From: Petaurus breviceps papuanus
Lineage: Eukaryota > Chordata > Mammalia > Diprotodontia > Petauridae
Direction: 5' to 3'
Assembly: GCA_028583685.1 (NCBI GenBank)
Contig: JAMXIF010001164.1
Span: 5,725,254 to 5,789,253, forward strand
DNA length: 64,000 nt
Positions 1 through 11,610 of this stretch are shown here, piece after piece; the stretch's first letter is position 1; each line of letters begins with the position of its first letter. A program made the position numbers and the translations under genes. The notes under the pieces are model-generated. The model saw only the letters and a program-made list of their open reading frames with translations, had not been told where the DNA came from and did no database searches.

Positions 1-134
1 AATTTATTCTATTGAGATACTGGGACTAGCACTTAGAGATGAAATACTAATCACTCAAACATGCAGGAAATTAATTTTCTGAGAGTCAAATTTTGCTACT
101 TTTGTGAATGTGTAGTAGCAGCTGAATAAAAGTT

Positions 135-260
135 CTTATTGGGTTTAGTCAGTATAAGTCCCATCTCTGACACCTACTGGCTTCGAGTTTCTGAGCAAAT
201 CACTTCCTCTCTCAATGCTCTAGGCAACTTTCTAAGACTGTAGGTTACAAAAAAGGTATC
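135..260 (+). mobile_element. MIR-like SINE fragment
   Basis: A worn copy: CCATCTCTGACACCTACTGG is followed by CTGAGCAAATCACTTCCTCT, the core and central region of a MIR-type SINE in forward orientation. The ends are not definable. Outside this, 261-875 shows nothing I recognise. Confidence 0.45.
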
Positions 261-879
261 AGAAGGTATGCGAGGGTGTAGAGAATTTCTTCACATGGGA
301 GTTCCCTATGCCAATGAACTTCAGTCTCTGTCCCCCCCGTTGGTCACAATTCAAAGGCACAAAAAGGTTGAAAGATATCCCAAGAGGTGAGAGAGAGCAG
401 ATTTTCTGCTCCTAACCCTGTCGTGAATTGATTATGTCTCTAATTGGGCTACCTCAGTTCTGCAACAATGAGACGGCCCATGTGTCACAAATCCTATAGG
501 AGTATTTGGTATGATTAAAAAGAAAACTGTCTTTCTCCAATGATCTTTGAATCTTTCTCCTGAAATTCAGCCAGAAAATGTTTAAGATCTGAACTCCCTG
601 GTGTCAGCCAGGTTTGAAGGCCAGTCAAGGGCCATGATCATAGTTGTTAATGGTCCTCAAAGCATCTGCATTTTCCCTGGACCCAAATCACCAGGAAGCT
701 CCTTTCAGAATTTTCTTTTGAAAGAATAAAAATAATCACGATCTGTAAAATTACAAAAAGACATAGATAAACTGAGTAAACATAACCTTGGATAATAAAC
801 TTCAGAGAATTAAGAAAAGGGAAGAGAAACTGTCATGCAATAATACATTTTTATATCGTACTTTCAGGTCTACAGAGAG

Positions 880-1035
880 ATGCTGTGAAATAGTAGACAG
901 TCCTGGGCTTGGAGTCAGGAAGACCTGTGTTTATATCCTACCTCTGACATGTACCAGTTGCGTGACTGGGCAAGTTATTAAAACTCTATATGCCTCAAAC
1001 AACTCCCTAATAGCTTACCTAATAAATCACAGAGA
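880..1035 (+). mobile_element. MIR/Mon-1-like CORE-SINE
   Basis: It reads GGGCTTGGAGTCAGGAAGAC, CTACCTCTGACATGTACCAG and then GTGACTGGGCAAGTTATTAA, matching the head and core of a tRNA-derived CORE-SINE. It lies in the CHAT intron beyond exon 7. Confidence 0.6.
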
Positions 1036-1224
1036 GATCAGAGCCTGTGTTGGTGGAGAGAATTCCTACTGATGAAATAACAAATATTTTGAATTTTTGC
1101 ATTAAAGTTTTCAAGACACTTCCCTCCCAATGACCCTGTGTAGTAGGTAGAATAAATGTTATTATTCTCATTTCATAAATGAGGAAACTGAGGCTTAGAA
1201 GCTAGTGTAAATATGGTAGAATAT

Positions 1225-1338
1225 TCCACTCCTTGGGGGCAGAAACTGGTTTATTTTGGTATTAGTATCCCCAGTACCTAGAATAGTGCTTGGCATATAA
1301 TAAACACTTAATAAATATTTGTTGATTGAAATAGCATC
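1225..1338 (+). mobile_element. L2 LINE 3' tail
   Basis: The tail has the pattern CTTGGGGGCAGAAACTG, TATCCCCAGTACCTAGAATA, GTGCTTGGCATATAATAAAC and CTTAATAAATATTTGTTGAT, which is the terminal ~110 bp of L2. Confidence 0.65.
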
Positions 1339-1589
1339 ACAAAAGTTTAGATAAATTTATGCAGCTAGATCCAGAATAGATTGTTAAGGGAACTGAGAGG
1401 CACATCTCTAGCCTTTGAGTCTGACAAGAATGAGAACCAAGCCCTCTTACAAATTCTCTGTGGGAGCTGTGATGCTCCTGTCAGAAACTGCCCTGGGCCA
1501 GGGTCCCACAGGCCTTACCTCGGAGAACAGTTCTTACTTATGTATACTCTTGCCAAACCAGGTTAGATGGTACAGTTGAGCACATAAGC

Positions 1590-1772
1590 TCATAGCCTCA
1601 GACCAGACAGGCCCTAGGAGGCCATCTAATCCAATGCCCTCATTCTACATACACAGGGAGGGAGGTCCAGTGCTTTGCCCAACATCTTCTAGACAGTAAG
1701 CATCCAAGGCAGGATCTGAACCCAAGTCCCCTGATTCCAGTACTCTTCCTATTGTGTCAAGCTGCCTCCAGG
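1590..1772 (-). mobile_element. MIR/THER-like SINE
   Basis: In reverse orientation: GGCCATCTAATCCAATGCCC, then GCAGGATCTGAACCCAAGTC and a tail TGTGTCAAGCTGCCTC. It ends 31 bp from the CHAT exon 7 donor. Confidence 0.6.
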
Positions 1773-1802
1773 GGCTAGCAGTGAGCCCACTTGGAGTCTT
1801 AC

Positions 1803-1972
1803 CTGCATGGACTTGTCATACCAGCGGTTGGCCCCATTTTTGCCATGTCCCCCTCCATGAAGGAGCTGAAGACCCATATTGGTGTCATTGAGCTCCATGC
1901 CTCCTGGCGCATCTAAACACACCAAGCAGATACACCTTTCAATCATGTCCAGGGAGTCACGGTTGGTTGAAT
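1803..1972 (-). CDS. CHAT: CHAT coding exon 7 (residues 264-320)
   Basis: Two bases complete Asp264, and 56 codons follow: [56 protein letters not shown]. The acceptor is ATTCTTCCTCACAG and the donor GTAAGAC, phase 0. Human reads [20 protein letters not shown] and [12 protein letters not shown] at the two ends. The variable loop between them ([20 protein letters not shown]) is similar to human and mouse in length. NRWYDKS sits just before the strand that carries the catalytic His in the next exon, which is not in this window: nothing encoding a VCEHSPFDG-like motif was found between 1 and 1802. Confidence 0.97.
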
Positions 1973-2344
1973 CTGTGAGGAAGAATGGGCATGCTTCAGA
2001 ACGTCATGCCAGTTGCCAAAGCCTGATTACCCCACACTGCTCCAGATGTAGCAGCAAAGAGCATCAGACCCGTCACCATCTCCCCAAAGGCTGTTTTGAA
2101 CACATCTGGTGTGGTTAGTCTGTTGCTATTGTGCGTTCACTAGTTTGAAAAGGTCAGAAGATGCACTGATACAGAGAATGAACCTTATCTTCCTCCCTAG
2201 GATTATGCTTGTTGCTTATAGCTTCTTGGGCTGGAAGAACCCTTTCAGAGGTCATCTAATTTTCCATCACCACCTCCAACCTCCAGGCAGCACCAAACTG
2301 ACCTTGTTTCAAACAGAGGGAGATTCATCTTGTTCTTAAATTTC

Positions 2345-2440
2345 TTAAGGAAAGTATCATAAACTCAGAATACCAGAGTTGGAAAGGACCATCTGTTCAG
2401 TCTTTTTGTTTACAAATAAGACTCAGAGGAGTGAATGACT
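2345..2440 (-). mobile_element. MIR/THER-like SINE fragment
   Basis: GAGTTGGAAAGGACCATCTG followed by TACAAATAAGACTCAGAGGA resembles the tail of a THER/MIR-type SINE read backwards. Around it, 2120-2340 and 2445-2880 hold no recognised element and only short chance frames. Confidence 0.4.
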
Positions 2441-2881
2441 TGTGATTTCACTGCACCCAATGCCAGGTCTTGATGTCTACCAGCTACTGGCAAAGAACAG
2501 CCCACTCCATCTTTGCTGCCTTAGTCTGGGACAGAAATGTCTCCAGAACCAAAGGGAAATCCCCAACTGGCTGCAGATCCCAATGCAGTATTTCCTGGGT
2601 GTGGCTGGTCTTGTTACCGGGGATGCCAAGGAAAGCTCTGAAATGCCAAACCTGTATCAGAAAGGACCTGACCTGTAAAAGCAAAGCTTTCCTTCCAGGC
2701 TACCATGCCTCCTTTGCAGATTCTCCACAGAATCCTAATGGTGGAAGGGAAACTACATCGCTATAACATTCTCTTAGATCTTCAGACTTGTAAGCCCAGA
2801 TCTTTGTAACGTCAAGCCCTCTCTTTTATTGCCTTTTCTCTTTCTGTTTCTCAAATGTGCTCTAATTTGAATGGGCATTAG

Positions 2882-3090
2882 TTGTAATAGTAATAACAGC
2901 TAGCATTTATATAGTGCTTTAAGGTTTGCAAAACACTTCACATATATTATCTCATTCCATCCTCATGACAACCCAGTGAGGTAGGTGCTATTATTATCCC
3001 CATTTTACAGATGAGAAAACTGAGGCTGAGAGAAATTAGATGACCAGGGTCACATAGCTAATATTATAGAATCAAGTTTTCCTGATTTAC
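2882..3090 (-). mobile_element. MIR-like CORE-SINE
   Basis: The reverse copy carries AGCATTTATATAGTGCTTTA, TTTTACAGATGAGAAAACTG and GACCAGGGTCACATAGCTAA in the expected order. It is a well preserved member. Confidence 0.75.
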
Positions 3091-3699
3091 AAAAATATTG
3101 GACCTGGAAATGGAGGATGAAGACTCTGGCCCTTCTTCTGACTCTCTGGACATTGCCACCATGCTCAACTGCTTTCTTAACCTGGAAGGTTTCTAAGCTT
3201 CTGTGGTTTTCTTACCCTGGAATATCCTGCCCCTATAACTCTCTTCCTCCAGAGCTTCCATTCTGAGGAAAAGCTCAGGCCAGCTATCCTTCATTTCTCT
3301 TATAATTTTGCTTTTGACTCTAGATGTCAACACTGAGCTGTCCGTCCACCAATAAGTACCTTGCTCTATCTGCTTTTTTCTTACCCCATTAAATTGTAAA
3401 TTCCTTATTTGGATTATCACAATAACCAACCACAGATACAAAGGATCCATGATAAAACATGCTATGGGGGGAGGGAGATAGAAAGGGGGGGGAAGGGAGG
3501 GAGGGAGAGAGAACACTGAGAGACATGGAGTACAGATAGAAGCTCCTTTAGTTTTCTTTTCTATTGGCTAATGCAGTTATTTGTTTTGCTTAAGTATATA
3601 TATTCAAACAGGTTCATTAATTTATTTGCCTTCTTAATACGTGGGGGAAGAGGGAGTGAGAGAATTCAGAACTGAAAATAAAATAAATTTGAATAAAAA

Positions 3700-3825
3700 A
3701 AAAACTTCTTGAGGTCAGGAACTGTCTTTCTTTTTGCTTGTTTTTTAATCCCTTGTGTTTAGCATAATGGCTGGCATATAGTAAGCACTTAATAGGTATT
3801 TGCTGACTGCTTGAATGAGAAAAGG
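3700..3825 (+). mobile_element. L2 LINE 3' tail
   Basis: CTTGAGGTCAGGAACTGTCT, then TAATGGCTGGCATATAGTAA and GCACTTAATAGGTATTTGCT form the terminal segment of L2, after an A-rich run at 3665-3705. Confidence 0.7.
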
Positions 3826-3954
3826 TAAATGGATTTTTAAACTAAGAGATAATTAACTTACAGAAAGCAGTTTCAGTAGACTGGTAGCTATAGAAGGCAG
3901 AGCAATCAATTTTGGCAAATCTCAGTGGCCTCTATAGCCAAGGGTCTAATATAG

Positions 3955-4003
3955 AGCCATTTCTACACAAGACAGGGCATGGGAGGGTGGGGGGTGGAGG
4001 GCG

Positions 4004-4050
<47 letters not shown>

Positions 4051-4085
4051 GGGTTCTAGTCAATCCTTAACTCTCAGGAAAGATC
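3955..4085 (+). repeat. Unassigned dispersed repeat, copy 1, with TG expansion
   Basis: CCATTTCTACACAAGACAGG and GTTGGGTTCTAGTCAATCC also occur together at 6843-6903. Here about 90 bp containing a TG run separate the two halves. The family is not known to me. Confidence 0.5.
4006..4050. repeat. (TG)n microsatellite
   Basis: About 22 uninterrupted TG units follow a G-rich run. The length is likely polymorphic. Confidence 0.97.
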
Positions 4086-4139
4086 GCCCCTGACATTTAG
4101 GATCATTTTCCAGACTGCTAACTGGACATTACTATCTGG

Positions 4140-5110
4140 ATGCCTTGTTGGTACTTTAAAATCAACCTATCCAAAACTAAACATATCATCTTGCATCTCA
4201 AAACTTGCTTTTCTTCCCAAATTTCCTATTTCTTATGATGATATCTTCTCAATAAGCCAGGTTTGAAACCTCAGAGTCATTTTTGTCTTTCCTCTCATCC
4301 TCACTCCCCACTTCTAATCAGTTCCCTGGGTCTATTGATTCAGCTTTCACAATATTTTTCTCATCCTCTATGCTCACATGGCCACCACCCTAGTTTGCTC
4401 TTGTCTAGACTCTTGTATTAGCTAGCTAACTGGTTTTCTTTCTTTCAGGCTCTCTTTTCTCCAAACCATCCTTCACAGCTGCTAAATTAATCTTCCTAAT
4501 GCAGAGATCTGGTCATTTTACTCTTTTACTCAAAAATCTTCAGTTCTTCCCCTTTGTCTATAGGACAAAATATAAATGCCTTAGCCTGGCATTCACAACT
4601 TCCACAGTATGATTCTAAACTACCTTTCCTGTCCAATTTCACTCTACTCCCCTTCACATAGTCTACATTCTATTGGAAGCAGCTGACTCACTGTTCCCAG
4701 ATGTTGCCCCACTCACACTCTCCTGCCTCCATTCATTTGTTTGGGCTGCCCTCCCCTCCAATGACTTGGACTGTTCTCCCTCCACATTTTTGCCCACTGA
4801 AATCCTTTAAGGCCAAACTCAGATTTCCCCTCCCATATGAATGAAGACTCTCCATATCTTTTCAGTTAAAAGTGATCTTTCCTGCCACAAATTTCTTATA
4901 ACACTTTATTTGGACCTCTCTTTTTGTCCTTAGCACATCCAAACTTACATGATATTTATTTTTGTAGATAGCTTATCCCTTTTCTTTGCCTATAACCTTG
5001 GAGGAACTATGCCTACTGTGCCATATTTCATCTTTGTCTCCTTGGTGCTGACTATAGGGGCTTGTGCATAGGAAATACTGACAAAGCGTTGATGAATGTT
5101 ACCTAAAGTA
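4140..5110 (+). mobile_element. L2 LINE, 3' third
   Basis: The stretch follows the L2 reverse-transcriptase tail and 3' end. Signs are AACCTCAGAGTCATTTTTGT (the NLxVIxD region), TGCTCACATGGCCACCACCC, CTTCAGTTCTTCCCCTTTGT and the end AGGAAATACTGACAAAGCGT. It is heavily diverged with no open frame left. Confidence 0.65.
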
Positions 5111-5279
5111 TGTGCCCTATTATCTGTTTTCATTAACAAGTTGGTGTAGAGTGACTCCTCTGTGTCCTAGGAGATGGAGAAGACAGTTCCTCCTCTGAAG
5201 ACTTTCCAGTATAGTTGAAGAGATGGCTTACACAAAGGATATTAGAGAATGCCAATGATACTAACAACTTCTATTTGGT

Positions 5280-5530
5280 AGCTAGCTGGTACAGTAGATA
5301 TAGTACTAGACCTGGAGCCAGGAAGACCTAAGTTCAAATCCAGTCTCAGACATTTACAAGTGGTGTGACTGTGGGCAAGTCACTTAACCATTGTCTGCTT
5401 CAATTTCCCCATTTGTAAAATGGGAATAATAATAGGACCTATTTCCCAGGGTTATTGTGACAATTAGATGGGATAATAGTTCTAAAGTACTTTGAAAATC
5501 TTAAAACATATATAAATGGTAGTTATTATT
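5280..5530 (+). mobile_element. MIR/Mon-1-like CORE-SINE, near full length
   Basis: It includes the head CTGGAGCCAGGAAGACCTAA, core TGTGGGCAAGTCACTTAACC, ATTTGTAAAATGGGAATAAT and the end TATATAAATGGTAGTTATTA. It is one of the most complete MIR-type copies in the window. Confidence 0.85.
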
Positions 5531-5584
5531 TATTGTTTTATAATCTATTGCTTATTATTATTTATTTATTATTAATGTTCCTGT

Positions 5585-5775
5585 ATTTTTGGTACAAAAG
5601 AAAAAGCACTGGACTTGGAATCAGAAGATCTGGGTTCACTGTGTTGTCTCTGTCATTTATTAACTCTATGACTTTGAATTTATAAGCCCCTTTACATCTC
5701 TAAGCCTCAGTTTGCTTATTTGTAAAATGGGGCCATTGGATATGATCTCTAAGGCAAATTATAGTTTTTACTTTC
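5585..5775 (+). mobile_element. MIR-like SINE
   Basis: GCACTGGACTTGGAATCAGA, TCTAAGCCTCAGTTTGCTTA and TTTGTAAAATGGGGCCATTG match the forward MIR order. Confidence 0.7.
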
Positions 5776-5854
5776 TTTGAGCATTTTGACATGAAAGAAT
5801 AAAATTGAGTATTAAGCTATCAGGTACAGATCATAGTTGAATTAGGAATTCATA

Positions 5855-5945
5855 GGAAGGAGAGATCAATGTGGACTGGAATAGCAGAAAGTTTCACTGA
5901 GGAGATAAGGCTTGAGTTGGAGCTTAAAGGATCCTAAAAACACAG
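5855..5945 (-). mobile_element. L2 LINE fragment
   Basis: The reverse complement resembles the L2 3' region (AAGCTCCAACTCAAGCCTTA, GATCTCTCCTTCCTATGAAT). A THER-like SINE relic (CTTGAGTTGGATGGACTTCC) follows to about 6125. Confidence 0.45.
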
Positions 5946-6129
5946 ATCTTGAGTTGGATGGACTTCCAAGGCCAACCAGACCATTGCTTTCACCTCCAGC
6001 CTCCTAGAAGTGAAGTGACTTGTTCAGCACCATCCAGATCATCAGCTTTGGAGAGGAAACACGATCCCAGGTGATCTGACTTCAGAGCTGGTGTTGTTTC
6101 TACTGTGCTGTACTGCCCCATGTAGGATT

Positions 6130-8965
6130 CATTATCATTATCATAGGGATTGGATAAGGACACTTTATTCATTGCACATGCTGCTTCCACTAGTGGTAGA
6201 GTAGGGTTAAGGTGTTCTAGAAAGGGGACAGTATGAGACATAGAAGCTGAGGAAATGCAAAGTATCTTTGGAGGCAATAGACAAAGTCAAGGGTCTCTGT
6301 CAAGAAGCAGTAGGGAATAAAATTGGAAAAAGAAGGTGAAGCCAGACTGCAGAAGCTCTTGAATACCAGGCCAAAGCACTTGGAATTTTTCCTGAGTTGG
6401 AGATTCATGTGGCAAAAATGTGAGGAAGTTTAATCTAGTGTGATCTGCAAAACAAACTGGAGGAACAGAGACCAGTAAGGAGACTGCTGCAGGGGTCCCG
6501 GGGTTTATTCACACATGCTGGCTACATGAATGCCTGGGCTCCATTGGATATGTATAGGTGGAATATTAAGAGCGTGGATTTGATGTGGACTCCTTCTGAC
6601 ACCGCATGCACAAATAACAACCTAGCCAGGCCTGGACCTGATATGGGTGCAATGAGCCATTAAGTCCCAGCTCTGGGCCCTGCTGCAGCTATGTGCCTTT
6701 CAAAACCAGGCCCAAAGGGTGGACAGAGTCCAACCACACCTTCCAGGCACCCAAGAGCTAAGGCTACTTTTCTTGGCCTTTTGCAAACCTGAATGGTCCC
6801 TATAGTCAGGAGCATGCAGTTATCTTAGAGCACTCAATGCAGGACCATTTCTACACAAGACAGGTGTTGGGTTCTGGCCAATCCCTCACTTTCAGGAAAG
6901 AAAAACAAAGTTTGAAGACTTCTTAGGAAAGAAGGGCATCCTGTGGGCACTTTTGAGAATAAGGTGGAGGCTATTCTTCTTCCTTCCCCTTGGGGTGTGA
7001 ATGACTTATGAGTGGCCCTAGTATTCCATGCCTAATAGGCAGAAACCAATGTTACACAAATTTTGGTAATGTGGATGAAGGCTTGACAGAGGCCCAATTT
7101 AATCAGATGGAATAAAAATCAGAATTCTGAGCCTGAAATGGAAAAGCAAAATGGCCTTGCAAATGAACCCAAACACTCACCGGGAGCAGATCAGTCAAAT
7201 GCTGACAAGTTTATCATGTAAAGAAGAAAATGAGCTGCACCCAAACTCACCCACCGTGACTTGGGCCAGAGGGAAAAAAAACCCAAAACATATCCAGGCG
7301 TAATGAAAACAAGGGGCAGGCAGAGGGGAAAATGCAGCAAGAACTGTTTGTCTTGTTATACCCTCATCTGGCATATTGAGTCCCATTTAATATGGTAAAT
7401 CAATCTTCTTCCAAAGAACCACTGCTTAATAGGAAGAGGTGGGCGTTGAGTAATATCAGGCTTATCGGCTCTGCCATGAGAGCTCAGATTAAGTGACAAG
7501 GGGAAAAATGATCCTTTCAATACAAAGATTTCAGCCACCACAAGGGTTTCTGATGCCCGTTCATTTCCGAGCAGAGACTATTATTTAACAACTCAGCTTC
7601 AAATGGAAGCTAAAGGCTTTCCAGACTACAACAGTGGAGAATTAGAAAGAGGGATGGTTTCCTCTGCTTCTGCATGGAAGTGAAAATAGAAAAAGCATAG
7701 GATCCGTAGGAATATAGTAATTATTCTGCTGCATTATGAGACCTCCTTTGGGGCTGATGTTCAATACATAGGAAACAATCTTTTAAGTGTTACTGAACCA
7801 GCATCTGATCTTCAAAATATTACCACGTCTAAAGGTGCAGGGAGAGGGAAAAGATGGGATTCTAAAACCTGTAGGGGCATTGATATGAAAGTGATGGCTA
7901 CAATGTGGCCTGGCAACTCTTTCTATTTTAAGGCAATTGTCCTTCTGGTCAGCAAAATAAAGTCATGTGATTTAATATGATTATTCCAGGAGGAGAGAAC
8001 TCAAGGAGATTGAGGCTTCTCCAGCATTAAAAAATGTAAATTAAATCTGGGGTAACTGTAAGAGGAGGGCTTGTTTGGGGAGGGGGTATTGGGAAATAGG
8101 GAGAGAAAGAACACTGGGAATTACTAGTTCTATTTTATTCAGTTGGAAAAACATTTGTCAAGTGTCTGCTATGGATATCCTTCCTTAAAATTTTCTTCCA
8201 GTGGCATGGAAGTGACATCAGGTTCTCAAAAATCAGGAGTTCTAGAAAGTCTCACAAAGCAGAAAAAACTTTGTAGGCCTGGCATCAAAGGATCAACCTA
8301 GTTGAGACTGAAAAGACTGCATTTTTTCAAAGCTGTAGCAGCTTTACTAAGATGCAGTCTGCACCAGTGGAGGGATTATTTACATAGATGAAATCACAAA
8401 TCTTTGATATATTGATTATGTGCAAGCCCTACCCTATGTGCTTGGGGCACAAAGATGAATAGACCACAGACCCTACCCTCAAAAAGCTTGCAATTTAATG
8501 GTGGTATTGGGAGAAGATAGTTACATGAATGACTGATACAAGGAAGCAGATTCAGGCAATATGCTGAAGAGAAAGTTATTACTTTCAACTTGAGGGTGTT
8601 GGGGAAACCTTCGTGGAGGAGGTGACACCTTGATTAGGTTTTGAAGCAATAGAGGAGCTCTACCAGATAAAGATGATAGGAATGGACCTCGAAGGTCATT
8701 TAGTTGAACCCTTAATTTTATATATCATGAAACTGATGTCTGGTCTGACTTGATTAGAGTCACATGACTTAAAAAGAACAGATCCAGAATTTTAACATAA
8801 GATCCTGACTTTTCCCACTCCACTGTATTGCCTCTTTCTTGAAGGATAGTGTGAGTAAAAACACGGAGATGGGAGAGGACAGGACAAGAATAAGGATTCA
8901 TGAATGACTTGGTTTGACTGGGAAGTAAAGTGGGTGAAAGAGAGTAATAGACGATAAAGTTGGAA
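6130..8965. other. Intron stretch without assignable elements
   Basis: Apart from the 60-bp repeat at 6843-6903 and a worn ancient repeat at 8400-8670 (core CCTCAAAAAGCTTGCAATTT, then GAGGAGGTGACACCTTGATT), I recognise nothing. Open frames here are short, lack splice support and look like chance. Confidence 0.5.
6843..6903 (+). repeat. Unassigned dispersed repeat, copy 2
   Basis: CCATTTCTACACAAGACAGG runs directly into GTGTTGGGTTCTGGCCAATC, the uninterrupted version of the repeat at 3955-4085. Confidence 0.5.
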
Positions 8966-8976
8966 GGGTAGGTTGG

Positions 8977-9132
8977 GGGGCTGGCAGGTGGCGCAGTGAG
9001 TAAGAGAGCCAGCCCTAGAGTTGGGAGACCCAGGATCAGTTCCGGCCTCAGATACTTGGCACCCACACAAAATAACTGGCTGTGTAACGTTGAGCAAGTT
9101 ACTTAACCCCAATTGCTTTAAAAAAAAAAGGT
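8977..9132 (+). mobile_element. MAR1/WSINE-type marsupial SINE
   Basis: It starts GGGGCTGGCAGGTGGCGCAG, ends CTTAACCCCAATTGCTTT plus an A tail, and is flanked by the 8-bp duplication TAGGTTGG (8969-8976 and 9133-9140). Confidence 0.9.
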
Positions 9133-9204
9133 TAGGTTGGAATATAAGGAATTTATACTTTATTTGTCAGACAATTAGAAAGTTTTTAAAATTCTTAAGT
9201 AGAG

Positions 9205-9395
9205 AGGCTTTACTAATATTTCTTTGTATCCTCACAACAACCCTTGGAGATAAGAAATCTGAGGCAGAGAGAGGTGAAGTGATTTGCTTGAGGTCACTTA
9301 GCTAGTGAGGATCTGAGGCTGTATTTGAACTCAGGTCTTCCTGATTCCAGGTCCAGCACTCTCACAAATATACCATTTAGTTGTCTGATGAGGCA
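9205..9395 (-). mobile_element. MIR/Mon-1-like CORE-SINE
   Basis: The reverse copy shows CTCACAACAACCCTTGGAGA, GGTCACTTAGCTAGTGAGGA and TTGAACTCAGGTCTTCCTGA. Confidence 0.75.
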
Positions 9396-9419
9396 GATGA
9401 AGGCCTAAAGTCAGTTGGT

Positions 9420-10115
9420 TTCTATGAGAATGGAAAAGAAGAGATAATATTGGTGTATAGTAGATAGATATCTGACTGGATAGAGGAAAGGAAGATTCAA
9501 AGAAGGCTCTAAAGTTTTTAGCCTTCTAGGTGACAGAGAGGATGGTGGTATCAGCAAAAGAAGTAGAGAAGTCTGGGGAGTTGAGTTCAGTTTTGAACAT
9601 GAATTTGGTTCAAGTTTCTATTAAAACTTCTTGGTAGATTTCTCCAGAAAGCAGATTGAAACACAGGACTCTGGTACTCAGGGGTGAAGGATTTAGAATG
9701 GCTACAAAAATATGGAAATTATCTGCAAAGGGAACAATCAAAGCCAAAGAAGTGAGATCCCCAAGAGAGGGAATAGAGAGAGAGAGAGAGAGAGAGAGAG
9801 GAGGGCCAATAACAGACTCTTAGCAACACTACCAGTAAGGAGCAGAAAGACAGCGAGGAGTTAGCAATGGAGGCAGAGGAACTGTCAAACAGGCAGAGAA
9901 ACCTAGGGTTGCAGTGCCATGGGAACCAACGGAGGACGTGTCAAGGAAGGCACAGTCAATAGCATCATACTGTAGCAATATCAAGGACAAGAAAAGGAAA
10001 AGTCCATTGGCTTTAGGTATAATGAGGTCATTATGAACATTGGAGGAGTTGTTTCAATTGAGTGGTGGGGAAGAAAACCAGACTGCAAAAGGTTGAGGAA
10101 TAAATGGTTAAGAAG
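9420..10115 (-). mobile_element. L2/CR1-type LINE, reverse-transcriptase relic
   Basis: Read on the minus strand, the stretch near 10060-10100 gives QSGFLPHHSIETT, close to the QSGFRPHHSTETA motif of L2 reverse transcriptase. The downstream part follows the L2 order through an AATTTCCA.. segment near 9720. It has many interruptions, and a GA microsatellite grew inside it. Confidence 0.65.
9775..9801. repeat. (AG)n microsatellite
   Basis: About 13 AG units lie inside the L2 relic, grown from the ...AAGAGAGGGAATAG sequence at this point. Confidence 0.95.
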
Positions 10116-10119
10116 TAAA

Positions 10120-11610
10120 ATCAGTGAGTATAGACTATTTTTCCCCTAGAAGTTTGGAATATTGAGTGATAGCTTGAGAAGATTTGGGGGTTAAGGGAAA
10201 GTTTGTTTGTTTTTAAGACTTAGGGAGCCTTGAGCAGGCCAAGGGAAGGAATAATAGTAGAGAAGGGGAAATTAGAGATGCTAAAGGGGATTGATGGAGC
10301 AAGTTCACAGAGGAGAAAGGAAAGGTTGGTATTGAAGATCTAGAAGACAATCTATAGAAAAAGCTTTCATGTAAACTGAAGATGCTAAAGAGAAAAATCC
10401 CGAGAAGCCCACGATCTCACTTCACTTACTGTCTTAACTTGCTCTCTTTGCCCTTATCCAGTTCAGGAAGCCAGAGCTTCCAAATGAGAATTTATTCCTT
10501 ATAAAATGTCAAGAAGAGGATAAATGCAGGTTTTCCCAGACTTGGTTTGGATGCTCATTTTCTAGTGTACATACAAGCATAATTCCATTCCCTCATCAAG
10601 AAAAGTAGACATTCAGACCCTGGTTTCCCGAAGACAAGAAGAAATATGCATTCAATCACAAAAGCCAGAGAAATGTAAGCTAGACTGATTCCATAAAGAA
10701 TTCTATTTATTCTGTACAAGGATTTTACTGTAAAGGCAGTTGTCATCCATATCTCTGAGTTAAATTCATAAAGCTAATAATGGATTCATCTTGTTTAGTT
10801 TCCATGCCATAATGCTGCATCCCACTGAAAGTATGTGTGCCCCACTTTCTGTCAGCTCTCTTTCTTTGCTTTTTTATGGACCATTGCCAGCAATGGCTCA
10901 GCTATAATTGACTCCTGTTGATGTAAATATTTACGGGACAGCATGTAACCCAGAGGGCATCTGCTTCAAAAATATGTGTTTTATAGGGATCACCATGGCA
11001 GGTTTCCAGGAAATACTGGTGTATTCTGTAAGGATTTTCTGTTTCTTTCATTCTTCTCCTGTAAATTGACACTGCTATCTTCCAGACTCAGGGAACAATT
11101 GCTTTATTAAATATCCAAACCAGGATAAATGTTATCAACTCATCCTGGACCCAGAAGCAGGCTGGCCTTCATGGTTAGATGGCAATGGAGTCTGAATGAA
11201 ATTTACCAACTACTCAGGGGTTTCAGATTCCTTCTCAGACCTCTATTGTGCTTCCTATCTCCTTGCCCTAAACCTCAGTGCTCACCAGTAAAAACAGTGG
11301 GATTGGTGACTCTCCAATCCTGAACTGATCTGCTTTACCAGGATTCAGAATTTCACACTATGGCCAGAGAATTCTAACAGGGGAATAAATCTCTATCTAC
11401 CCTCCTCATCTTCAATTGTGCCAGTCTTGTATCAATTGCCTGTATGAAACAAGGGGGATTGAGTGTATATTTTTTTCCTTCCAGAAAGTTCTAACTACCT
11501 ATAATTTTACAGGCCCAAGTTCACATGCAATATTGGGCTATAGATCAAGAGAAATAATGGTGATTTGAGACAGTCTAATTAGGGTTAACCCTATAAATAG
11601 GTGATAATCA
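10120..11610. other. Intron stretch without assignable elements
   Basis: No repeat family, splice-bounded exon or long frame is recognised. The stretch 10780-11110 has a balanced base composition with few simple repeats, which is unusual for this intron, but it shows no coding signal. Confidence 0.4.

Noticed and set aside
8400-8670. Possible conserved noncoding element
   Set aside because: Its core resembles the dispersed unit at 24690 and elsewhere, so it is better explained as an ancient repeat.
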